From the NCBI GenBank assembly GCA_002728175.1, contig PBVH01000026.1:1-6333 (forward strand): a DNA stretch of 6,333 bases, given 5' to 3'. Positions 1 through 6,333 of the stretch are shown piece by piece (positions within the stretch are counted from its first letter, which is position 1; each line of letters begins with the position of its first letter). A program made the position numbers and the translations under genes. The notes beneath the pieces are model-generated. The model worked only from the letters and a program-made list of their open reading frames with translations. It was not told the DNA's origin and did no database searches. Source of the DNA: Flavobacteriales bacterium (GTDB taxonomy: Bacteria > Bacteroidota > Bacteroidia > Flavobacteriales > BACL11).

Positions 1-92
1 AATATCGTCTCCTCTTATAATAAGTTTCTACATACTCCTTGATTCTAATCTACTTTTTACAGTAGTTGCAATACAACCATTAATAGAATCTG
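1..92. other. Unassigned left-edge sequence before the ychF remnant
   Basis: No intact reading frame is visible here. In the phase of the downstream ychF codons there is a TAG stop at 84-86 and a TAA at 21-23. Another frame (codons from 14) stays open to a TAG at 95-97 and contains scattered residues that fall in the order expected of the YchF segment just before VRAWT (LI, Y, LLD, then T). In a third phase, bases 48-56 read Ile-Tyr-Phe, which recalls the family's YFTAG motif. This is too weak to call a gene. It could be a decayed or indel-damaged part of ychF, or unrelated sequence joined by rearrangement or by an assembly error. A 7-base inverted repeat (gattcta 41-47, tagaatc 84-90) is present and may be chance. 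Confidence 0.4.
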
Positions 93-317
93 GTTAGAGC
101 ATGGACTATTTTAAAAGGAAGTAAGGCACCTAAAGCAGCGGGAGTTATACATTCAGATTTTGAAAAAGGGTTTATTAGAGCAGAAGTAATGTCATATAAT
201 AATTTTATAAAATTAGGATCAGAACAGGCTTGCAAAGATGCAGGTAAGTTATCAGTTGAAGGAAAAGATTACATTGTAAAGGACGGAGATATAATGCATT
301 TTAGATTTAATGTGTAA
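93..317 (+). CDS. ychF: YchF/Obg-like ATPase, C-terminal TGS-domain fragment (5' part missing or broken)
   Basis: The last 74 codons of ychF (OLA1 family), ending in TAA at 315-317. YchF is a cytosolic P-loop NTPase of the TRAFAC class that binds ribosomes and prefers ATP to GTP; its exact cellular role is still debated. The visible part is the C-terminal TGS domain: VRAWT at the first codons, AAGVIHSDFEKGFIRAEV at fragment residues 15-32, and the terminal block EGKDYIVKDGDIMHFRFNV, which is the normal YchF C-terminus. The full protein is usually about 363 residues, so the G domain (P-loop, switches) and the coiled-coil insertion are absent. No proper start exists: homology begins abruptly at 93 and an in-frame TAG lies at 84-86. 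An internal ATG at 189 could open a frame but would not make a functional YchF. The gene is therefore either a pseudogene remnant or a real gene whose upstream sequence is misassembled. Identity of the fragment is very sure; its status is not. Confidence 0.85.
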   Translation, partial: VRAWTILKGSKAPKAAGVIHSDFEKGFIRAEVMSYNNFIKLGSEQACKDAGKLSVEGKDYIVKDGDIMHFRFNV

Positions 318-322
318 TTAAG

Positions 323-355
323 TTGAAAAACTTGTTAATAACGAATATTTTTCAA
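323..355. repeat. Inverted repeat downstream of ychF, possible weak terminator
   Basis: The perfect 8-base arms TTGAAAAA (323-330) and TTTTTCAA (348-355) flank a 17-base centre. The repeat starts 6 bases after the ychF stop codon. The A-rich left arm and T-rich right arm resemble a rho-independent terminator that could work in both directions, but the stem has a single G:C pair and a long loop, so it would be weak. Inside it is a second, almost concentric DNA palindrome, GTTA-a-TAAC (334-342), which would suit a protein-binding site better than an RNA hairpin. Function is inferred only. Confidence 0.35.
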
Positions 356-380
356 TATTAAAACTCTCTTGAAGTGTTTT

Positions 381-388
381 TATATTTG
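381..388 (+). promoter_or_regulatory. Candidate -7 promoter element (TATATTTG) for parE-parC
   Basis: TATATTTG fits the Bacteroidota -7 consensus TAnnTTTG recognised by their housekeeping sigma factor. It ends 33 bases before the parE ATG, which would give a leader of roughly 25-30 bases. No clear TTG-type -33 element is found at the usual distance upstream (around 355-362 reads only A/T); a TTG at 369-371 is too close. The identical octamer followed by CA also precedes the exported-protein gene. Confidence 0.5.
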
Positions 389-421
389 CATCATATTTTA
401 AACCTATCTAATAAATTCTAA

Positions 422-2260
422 ATGTCAGAAAATTATAATGAGGATAGTATTCGGTCGCTAGATTGGAAAGAGCACATTAGATTAAGACCTGGAATGTACA
501 TTGGTAAAATGGGTAATGGTTCATCTCCAGATGATGGTATCTATATTTTACTAAAAGAAGTTATTGATAATTCTATTGACGAATTCGTGATGGGTAATGG
601 TAAAACTATTGAAATTACCGTTAAAAATAATAAAGTTACAGTTAGGGACTATGGAAGAGGTATTCCGCTAGGTAAAGTAATTGATTGTGTATCAAAAATT
701 AATACTGGTGCAAAGTATGATTCTAAAGTTTTTAAGAAATCAGTTGGTTTAAATGGTGTTGGTACTAAAGCTGCAAATGCATTATCATCATTTTTTAAAA
801 TAAAATCAGTAAGAGATGGTAAAAGTAAATTAGTTGAATTTGAAAGAGGAACTATTGTAAATGATGAACCTATTCAAGATAATTCTAGCAGAAAAGGAAC
901 AAAAGTAACTTTTGTTCCAGATAAAAAATTGTTTGGTAACTACAAGTTTTTAAATGATTATATTGAGAAAATGATGTGGAATTATTGTTACCTTAACCCT
1001 GGTTTAACAATAATATTTAACAACGAAAAGTACTTTTCTGAAAATGGTTTATTTGATTTACTTAATCAAAATATTGATAATGAAATTTTATATCCAATTA
1101 TTCATTTGAAAGATAAAGATATTGAAGTTGCAATAACTCATTGTAAAAGTCAATATTCGGAACAATATTATTCCTTTGTTAATGGTCAACATACAGTCCA
1201 AGGTGGAACACATCAAGGAGCGTTCAGACAATCATTTGTTAAAACTGTTAGAGAATTTTATGGAAAAAACTTTGAGGCGGTTGATATAAGACAAGCAGTT
1301 AATGCTGCTGTAAGTATAAAAGTTATAGAGCCTGTTTTTGAATCACAAACTAAAACTAAGCTTGGTTCTACTGAAATGGAGCCTAATGGTATAACAGTTT
1401 TAACTTTTATTCAAGATTTTTTAAAGAAACACTTAGACAATTATCTTCATAAAAATCCTGATACTGCTGAAATTTTGTTAAAGAAAATTCAATCTGCTGA
1501 ACATGAAAGAAAAGCAATGGCTGGTGTGAAAAAACTTGCTAGAGAAAGAGCTAAAAAAGCAAGTTTACATAATAAAAAACTAAGAGATTGTAGAGTCCAT
1601 TACAATGATCAGAAAAAAGAAAATCGTGCAGAATCGACATTGTTTATCACAGAAGGTGATTCTGCTTCAGGATCCATAACAAAAACAAGAGATATTAATA
1701 CTCAAGCTGTATTTTCCTTAAGAGGAAAACCCCTTAATTCATATGGTCTTTCAAAAAAAATTGTTTATGAAAATGAAGAGTTTAATTTATTGCAAGCGGC
1801 ATTAAATATTGAACAAGGAATAGATGATTTGAGGTATAATAAAATTGTGATTGCTACCGACGCAGATGTAGATGGTATGCACATAAGATTGTTATTACTA
1901 ACTTTTTTCTTACAATTTTTTCCTGAACTTGTTAAGGAAGGACATATATATATACTTGAAACACCTTTATTTCGAGTAAGAAATAAAAAACAAACTTTTT
2001 ATTGTTATTCTGATGACGAAAAAAAGAATTCAGTTCAGAAATTAGGAAAAAATGCAGAAATCACAAGGTTTAAGGGGTTAGGTGAAATTTCTCCCTCCGA
2101 GTTTAAACATTTTATTGGTCCTGAAATTAGATTGGCTCCAGTAATATTCGATAAAGATGCTAAACCTCAAGACTTATTAAAATATTACATGGGTAAAAAT
2201 ACAAAAGATAGACAAGACTTTATTATTGAAAATTTAAGAGTTGAAGATGAAGTTAATTAA
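422..2260 (+). CDS. parE: DNA topoisomerase IV subunit B (ParE)
   Basis: The ATPase and TOPRIM subunit of topoisomerase IV, acting in the cytoplasm with ParC to unlink daughter chromosomes by ATP-driven double-strand passage. At 612 residues it has the usual length for Bacteroidota ParE. The GHKL ATPase domain is at about residues 15-215: E46 and N50 in KEVIDNSIDE, D76 in RDYGRGIP, and the ATP lid GLNGVGTKAANALS (109-122). The transducer domain (about 220-390) carries the QTK loop with K311 contacting ATP. The TOPRIM domain has EGDSASGS (E411), LRGKPLN (433-439), the metal-binding DADVDG (D480, D482, D484) and RFKGLGE (549-555). The form VGLNGVG and the ITRFKGLGEISPSEF stretch fit ParE rather than GyrB of this phylum. 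The ATG at 422 gives the N-terminus typical of homologues (EDSIRSLDWKEHIRLRPGMYIGK) and no better start exists. There is no Shine-Dalgarno; the leader is A/T-rich, as is normal in this phylum. It is followed 24 bases later by parC. Confidence 0.97.
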   Translation: MSENYNEDSIRSLDWKEHIRLRPGMYIGKMGNGSSPDDGIYILLKEVIDNSIDEFVMGNGKTIEITVKNNKVTVRDYGRGIPLGKVIDCVSKINTGAKYDSKVFKKSVGLNGVGTKAANALSSFFKIKSVRDGKSKLVEFERGTIVNDEPIQDNSSRKGTKVTFVPDKKLFGNYKFLNDYIEKMMWNYCYLNPGLTIIFNNEKYFSENGLFDLLNQNIDNEILYPIIHLKDKDIEVAITHCKSQYSEQYYSFVNGQHTVQGGTHQGAFRQSFVKTVREFYGKNFEAVDIRQAVNAAVSIKVIEPVFESQTKTKLGSTEMEPNGITVLTFIQDFLKKHLDNYLHKNPDTAEILLKKIQSAEHERKAMAGVKKLARERAKKASLHNKKLRDCRVHYNDQKKENRAESTLFITEGDSASGSITKTRDINTQAVFSLRGKPLNSYGLSKKIVYENEEFNLLQAALNIEQGIDDLRYNKIVIATDADVDGMHIRLLLLTFFLQFFPELVKEGHIYILETPLFRVRNKKQTFYCYSDDEKKNSVQKLGKNAEITRFKGLGEISPSEFKHFIGPEIRLAPVIFDKDAKPQDLLKYYMGKNTKDRQDFIIENLRVEDEVN

Positions 2261-2284
2261 CTTATTATTTATTTTAACATAATT

Positions 2285-4843
2285 ATGGATTCAGAGTTTC
2301 AGGAAAATAACAATGATATAATACATCTTTCTGGAATGTATGAAAATTGGTTTCTAGATTATGCATCATATGTTATATTAGAGCGTGCTGTGCCACATAT
2401 TAATGATGGATTAAAACCTGTTCAAAGAAGAATTCTTCATTCACTTAGAGAAATGCATGATGGAAGGTATCATAAAGTAGCTAATGTCATTGGTCACACT
2501 ATGAAGTATCATCCTCATGGAGATGCATCTATTGGAGATGCAATGGTGCAAATTGGTCAAAAAGATCTCTTACTTGATATGCAAGGTAATTGGGGAAATA
2601 TTTACACCGGAGATAAGTCTGCCGCTGCAAGATATATAGAAGTTAGATTAACTCAATTTGCTTTGGATGTAGTATTTAACAGTAAAATAACTGAATGGAA
2701 CTCATCTTATGATGGTAGAGGTAAGGAACCTCAGACTTTACCAGTCAAATTTCCATTATTATTAATTCATGGTGTTGAAGGGATTGCAGTTGGCTTATCA
2801 ACAAAAATACTTCCACATAATTTTAATGAACTAATTGATGCTTCTATTAAGGTGTTAAAAGGAGTAAAGCCAAGAATTTATCCTGATTTTATCACAGGTG
2901 GTACAGCAGATTTTAGTGACTATAATGATGGAAAAAGAGGTGGTAAAGTTAGAGTTAGAGCAAAAATTCTTCAAAATGATAAAACAACATTAAAAATTAC
3001 CGAGTTACCATTTACTACTACAACAACTTCATTAATATCTTCAATACTAAAAGCAAATGATAAAGGTAAAATTAAAGTGAAAAAAGTTGAAGATAATACT
3101 GCTGAAAACGTTGAAATTTTGGTACATATACCACCTGGTATTTCTCCTGAGAAAACTATAGATGCTCTTTATAGGTTTACAGATTGTGAAGTTTCAATAT
3201 CCCCGATTGGCTGCATAATTGAAAATAATGAACCTAAATTTGTTGGTGTTTCTGAAATATTACAAAAATCTACTCAAAATACATTAAAACTTCTTGATAA
3301 AGAGTTAAAGTTTAATTTGAATGAACTTGAAGTTAAATGGCACAATTTAACATTAGAAAGAATTTTTATTGAAAATAGAATTTATCACAAAATTGAAGAA
3401 CTTGATAATTGGGATGATATAATTGAAACAATACATAAATCATTGTTACCCTTCCAAAATCTTTTAAAAAGAGATGTTAATGATGAAGATGTTGAAAGAT
3501 TAACCGAAATAAAAATTAAAAAGATTACCAAATATGATCTTAATAAAGTTAATGATGAGTTAAATAAGCTAGAGCTCAAAGTAAAACAGACAAAACATAA
3601 CATTGATAATTTAACTGAATTTGCAATAAACTACTTTCTTGAATTGAAGAAAAAGTATGGTGATAATAAATTAAGAAAAACTGAAATAAAAACTTTTGAA
3701 AATATTGATGCAACGAAAGTTGTTGTAGCCAGTAAAAAATTATATGTTAACAAAAAAGAAGGTTTTATAGGAACATCCATGAGAAAAGATGAGTTTGTTT
3801 GTGACTGTTCTGACATTGATGACATAATTATTTTTAATGAAAACGGAAATATGAAAGTAGTTAAAGTAGACAATAAAGTTTTTGTTGGAAAAGATATTAT
3901 ACATTGTGCCGTTTTTAATAAAAAGGATGATAGAACTATTTATAATTTGATATACAAAGATTCAAAATCTGGAAACAGTATGATTAAAAGATTCAATGTT
4001 ACAAGTATTACAAGAAACAAAGTATATCAATTAACAAAATCTGAAAAAGATAAGGTTTTATATTTTACAGCCAACGCAAATGGAGAAGCTGAAGTTGTTA
4101 CAGTTCATTTAAGAAAATTACAGAAATTGAGAGTTCTAAAATATGATGTTGATTTTGCTGATATTAATATCAAAGGAAAAACAGCTGTAGGAAATATTGT
4201 TTCTAAAAATCCTGTTAAAAATATAGAGTTAAAATCAGAGGGTCTCTCAACATTGTCTGCAAGAAAAATATGGTTTGATAATAATGTTAATAGGTTAAAT
4301 ATTGATGAAAGAGGAGATTTTTTAGGTGATTTTAAAGCTGAGGATAAAATACTAACCATAAATCAAAATGCATTTATTGAGTTAAAAAGTTTTGATATAT
4401 CAAATCATTTTGATGATGATATTATTACTTTAGAAAAATTAAATACAAAAAAACCTATTTCTATCATATATTTTGATGGTGAAAAAAAATTATTTTTTGT
4501 AAAAAGATTTTTAATAGATACCAATTTAAAAAGGACATGTGTTATTAGTGATCATAAACATAGTTATCTTGAAGTTGTATCAACAGATTTTTTACCTAGA
4601 GTTGAAGTTGTTTTTGTAAAAGAAAAAGGTAAAGAAAGAAAAAAAGAAATCATAAATCTCTCTGAATTTATTGCTATCAAAGGAATAAAAGCACAAGGCA
4701 ATCAACTATCAACAAAAAAAATTAAGGAAATTAATTTACTTTCACCACTTGACTACACTGTAATAGAAGGTGAAGACAACACAAATATTAAATCTGATAT
4801 AAGCACAGGAAATGATGAAGGCCAAATTACTTTGAATTTATAA
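2285..4843 (+). CDS. parC: DNA topoisomerase IV subunit A (ParC)
   Basis: The DNA-cleaving subunit of topoisomerase IV, forming an A2B2 enzyme with ParE that decatenates replicated chromosomes. The 852-residue protein has the winged-helix/CAP domain (about 30-130) with the quinolone-determining segment YHPHGDASIGD (75-85) and the catalytic pair R116-Y117 in AAARYIEVRL; Y117 forms the phosphotyrosine link to DNA. The tower domain (about 130-330) contains I167 in GIAVGLST, equivalent to the DNA-intercalating Ile174 of E. coli GyrA. A charged coiled-coil gate follows (about 335-455), then a beta-pinwheel C-terminal domain (about 470-815). The gyrase-specific GyrA box (QRRGGKG) is not seen, which supports ParC over GyrA. 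The first ATG is used; homologues also have about 10-15 residues before GMYxxWFLDYASYV. There is no Shine-Dalgarno. Being 24 bases after parE with no promoter-like element between them, it is probably co-transcribed. The end (826-852) is an acidic, probably disordered tail finishing in QITLNL. Confidence 0.97.
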   Translation: MDSEFQENNNDIIHLSGMYENWFLDYASYVILERAVPHINDGLKPVQRRILHSLREMHDGRYHKVANVIGHTMKYHPHGDASIGDAMVQIGQKDLLLDMQGNWGNIYTGDKSAAARYIEVRLTQFALDVVFNSKITEWNSSYDGRGKEPQTLPVKFPLLLIHGVEGIAVGLSTKILPHNFNELIDASIKVLKGVKPRIYPDFITGGTADFSDYNDGKRGGKVRVRAKILQNDKTTLKITELPFTTTTTSLISSILKANDKGKIKVKKVEDNTAENVEILVHIPPGISPEKTIDALYRFTDCEVSISPIGCIIENNEPKFVGVSEILQKSTQNTLKLLDKELKFNLNELEVKWHNLTLERIFIENRIYHKIEELDNWDDIIETIHKSLLPFQNLLKRDVNDEDVERLTEIKIKKITKYDLNKVNDELNKLELKVKQTKHNIDNLTEFAINYFLELKKKYGDNKLRKTEIKTFENIDATKVVVASKKLYVNKKEGFIGTSMRKDEFVCDCSDIDDIIIFNENGNMKVVKVDNKVFVGKDIIHCAVFNKKDDRTIYNLIYKDSKSGNSMIKRFNVTSITRNKVYQLTKSEKDKVLYFTANANGEAEVVTVHLRKLQKLRVLKYDVDFADINIKGKTAVGNIVSKNPVKNIELKSEGLSTLSARKIWFDNNVNRLNIDERGDFLGDFKAEDKILTINQNAFIELKSFDISNHFDDDIITLEKLNTKKPISIIYFDGEKKLFFVKRFLIDTNLKRTCVISDHKHSYLEVVSTDFLPRVEVVFVKEKGKERKKEIINLSEFIAIKGIKAQGNQLSTKKIKEINLLSPLDYTVIEGEDNTNIKSDISTGNDEGQITLNL

Positions 4844-4867
4844 TTTAATAATATTTTCTTTAAGTTA

Positions 4868-4897
4868 TTAAGCTTATATTTGCAATATAAAACTTAA
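4868..4897. repeat. Inverted repeat spanning the promoter of the exported-protein gene
   Basis: The perfect 7-base arms TTATATT (4874-4880) and AATATAA (4884-4890) flank the 3-base centre TGC. They are extended, after one unpaired base on the left and two on the right, by TTAAG (4868-4872) and CTTAA (4893-4897). Twelve pairs in total fold around the -7 element and end 3 bases before the ATG at 4901. It could be an operator, a hairpin occluding translation initiation, or a weak terminator for parC; no T-run follows it, which argues against an intrinsic terminator. Confidence 0.5.
4875..4882 (+). promoter_or_regulatory. Candidate -7 promoter element (TATATTTG) for the exported-protein gene
   Basis: TATATTTG matches the Bacteroidota TAnnTTTG -7 consensus and lies 18 bases before the ATG at 4901, which implies a very short leader of about 10-12 bases. 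No convincing TTG-type -33 element lies at about 4850-4857. The presence of its own element, plus the 57-base gap after parC, suggests the exported-protein gene is a separate transcription unit. Confidence 0.5.
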
Positions 4898-4900
4898 TTC

Positions 4901-6333
4901 ATGAAAAAATATCTATTCATTGCACTATTATTTTTATTTAACTTAGTAAGTGCACAAAATAGTTACAATCTTTCACTACTAGGTACATTTGAATGGTCTT
5001 CAACGGAAGGTAGTGATATTTGGGGTTGGGCTGATCCTACTGATGGTTCTGAATATGCTTTGGTTGGACTTAACGATGGTTTTTCTGTTGTAAATGTTAC
5101 TAATCCTACAAATCCTACTGAAATGTTTTACATCTCTGATTTAAATTCAACATGGAGGGATATTAAAACATGGGAACATTATGCGTATGTAACAACTGAG
5201 GCAGATGCAGGATTATTAATTGTTGATCTTTCTGATATGTCGGGTAATACATACTGGCATGTCACTAATTTTGTAAATCCTTTAAATGGTAGCTCAGTAG
5301 AATTTACTGCCGCACATAATATTTACATTGATGAAAATGGTATTGCTTATATATTTGGTGCATCATCAAATACTGGAAGTAATCCAACTGACGGTGCAAT
5401 TTTTTTAGATGTTGATGCTGACCCTATATCACCACACTATGTTGGGGAATGGAATGATTATTATATACATGATGGCATGGCTCGAGGCGATACTATGTAT
5501 GCTGGATGTATCTACGAAGGTGAACTCTATGTTGTTGACGTAAGTAACAAATCTAATCCGCAGACATTAGGTCACTGTCCTACACCAAGTAATTTTACAC
5601 ATAATGCTTGGATTTCAGATAATGGTCAATATGTCTTTACAACAGATGAAGTTAATGGAGCTTACATTGGTGCATATGATATTTCTAATACTAGTAATAT
5701 TCAAGAAGTAGATAGAATTCAATCTAACCCTGGTACAAATTCTGCACCTCATAATACTCATGTGGACGGTAATTTTTTAGTTACATCTTGGTATAGAGAT
5801 GGTACTACAGTTCATGATATTACCTATCCAAATAATATGATACAAGTTGCATTTTATGATTCATATTCTGGTAGTGGTGCTGGTTTTGATGGATGTTGGG
5901 GGACTTATCCTTTTTTACCATCAGGAAACATTATATCTTCTGATATAAATAGTAGCAGTAATCAAAATGGTAGATTATTGGTGTATAGAAGGGATTTTCA
6001 ACAAGCATGCTATTTAAACGGGAATATTACTGATGCTCAATCAGGATTAAATTTAAATGCTGCTAGTGTCGAAATTTTAAATACAAGTGTGGCAAATTTG
6101 ACATCATCTAATTTAACTGGAGATTATTTTAGTGGAACACCTAATTCCGGTACTTATGATGTAGTTTTTTCTAAAGCTGGTTATCTTTCTGATACAGTTT
6201 CTGCAACACTTTCTAATGGTGTATTAACTACTGTAAATATGTCTTTACAACCATTAGTTGCATTCAATATTACTGGTATGGTAGTTGATATTTCATCAAA
6301 TGGCGTTGCTAACTCCGATGTTATTATCTACAA
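4901..6333 (+). CDS. Exported choice-of-anchor B (LVIVD-repeat) protein with carboxypeptidase-regulatory-like domains, 3' end outside the window
   Basis: The frame stays open for 477 codons and leaves the right edge without a stop. Residues 1-18 (MKKYLFIALLFLFNLVSA, then QN) form a clear signal peptide with a VSA signal-peptidase I site, so the protein is exported. Residues 20-365 resemble the choice-of-anchor B / LVIVD beta-propeller family: repeated units such as YALVGLNDGFSVVNVTNPTNP (53-73), GLLIVDLSD (104-112) and GELYVVDVSNKSNPQTLG (207-224), with His-Asn motifs at 139-140, 234-235 and 284-285. From about 372 an Ig-like segment of the CarboxypepD_reg type begins (YLNGNITDAQSGLNLNAASVEI, then GDYFSGTPNSGTYDVVFSKAGYLS), and a second copy starts at about 456 (ITGMVVDISSNGVANSDVII). 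Such proteins in Bacteroidota often end in a type IX secretion sorting domain; that end is not in view. Binding or enzymatic function is unknown. It is poor in Lys and rich in Asn, Ser, Thr and Gly, as usual for secreted proteins, in contrast to the Lys-rich ParC. The start is supported by the signal peptide; no Shine-Dalgarno is present. Confidence 0.85.
   Translation, partial: MKKYLFIALLFLFNLVSAQNSYNLSLLGTFEWSSTEGSDIWGWADPTDGSEYALVGLNDGFSVVNVTNPTNPTEMFYISDLNSTWRDIKTWEHYAYVTTEADAGLLIVDLSDMSGNTYWHVTNFVNPLNGSSVEFTAAHNIYIDENGIAYIFGASSNTGSNPTDGAIFLDVDADPISPHYVGEWNDYYIHDGMARGDTMYAGCIYEGELYVVDVSNKSNPQTLGHCPTPSNFTHNAWISDNGQYVFTTDEVNGAYIGAYDISNTSNIQEVDRIQSNPGTNSAPHNTHVDGNFLVTSWYRDGTTVHDITYPNNMIQVAFYDSYSGSGAGFDGCWGTYPFLPSGNIISSDINSSSNQNGRLLVYRRDFQQACYLNGNITDAQSGLNLNAASVEILNTSVANLTSSNLTGDYFSGTPNSGTYDVVFSKAGYLSDTVSATLSNGVLTTVNMSLQPLVAFNITGMVVDISSNGVANSDVIIY

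Noticed and set aside
331..342. cttgttaataac as a DnaA box or replication origin signal
   Set aside because: It lacks the TTATCCACA core, occurs once, and no dnaA or origin-associated gene or box cluster is in the window.
1752..1760. A-runs in parE (about 1753-1760) and parC (about 4481-4488) as programmed frameshift sites
   Set aside because: Both lie in ordinary Lys codons, the full-length frame is continuous and conserved on either side, and no alternative product is suggested.
2261..2284. A separate promoter or terminator between parE and parC
   Set aside because: The 24-base gap holds only A/T-rich sequence with no TAnnTTTG element and no inverted repeat, so co-transcription is simpler.
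3385..4359. Three open frames of 72-84 codons on the minus strand (3385-3603, 3631-3873, 4105-4359)
   Set aside because: They lie wholly inside the well-conserved parC coding sequence, encode low-complexity Ser/Leu/Phe-rich peptides expected from the complement of Lys/Glu/Asn-rich codons, and have no promoter or recognisable domain.
422..4843. The pair being GyrB and GyrA rather than ParE and ParC
   Set aside because: The two genes are adjacent with parE-parC order, the GyrA box is absent from the C-terminal domain, and the VGLNGVG, RFKGLGE and HGDASIGD variants fit Bacteroidota ParE and ParC.
1..6333. tRNA, rRNA, CRISPR array, insertion sequence or transposase
   Set aside because: No cloverleaf-like segment, regularly spaced direct repeats, terminal inverted repeats or transposase motifs were seen on either strand.

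Overview
The window looks like chromosomal DNA from a member of the Bacteroidota, most likely the order Flavobacteriales. The reasons are a very A+T-rich composition, no Shine-Dalgarno sequence before any gene, two TAnnTTTG promoter elements of the Bacteroidota type, topoisomerase IV subunits of the Bacteroidota kind, and a secreted choice-of-anchor B protein of a kind common in marine flavobacteria. All genes lie on the plus strand. The species cannot be named from this window.

Layout. Bases 1-92 hold no intact gene and run into the last 74 codons of ychF (93-317), a conserved translation-associated ATPase/GTPase. Homology to ychF is excellent from the VRAWT motif onward and is broken immediately before it. 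Bases 318-421 are an intergenic region with an inverted repeat (323-355) and a TATATTTG promoter element (381-388). Then come parE (422-2260) and parC (2285-4843), separated by 24 bases and almost certainly one operon. A 57-base gap (4844-4900) holds a second TATATTTG element inside a hairpin-like inverted repeat. The last gene (4901 onward) encodes an exported protein and runs off the right edge.

How the genes work together. ParE (ATPase and TOPRIM subunit) and ParC (DNA cleavage and pinwheel subunit) assemble into topoisomerase IV, which unlinks replicated daughter chromosomes and relaxes supercoils. All catalytic motifs of both are visible and intact. YchF and the exported protein are not functionally tied to topoisomerase IV; their own promoter or terminator signals suggest separate transcription units.

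No undescribed multi-gene system is visible. The points most worth a second look are the abrupt ychF breakpoint, the hairpin over the promoter of the last gene, a clamp-binding-like peptide at the extreme C-terminus of ParC, and the recurring His-Asn motifs in the exported protein.
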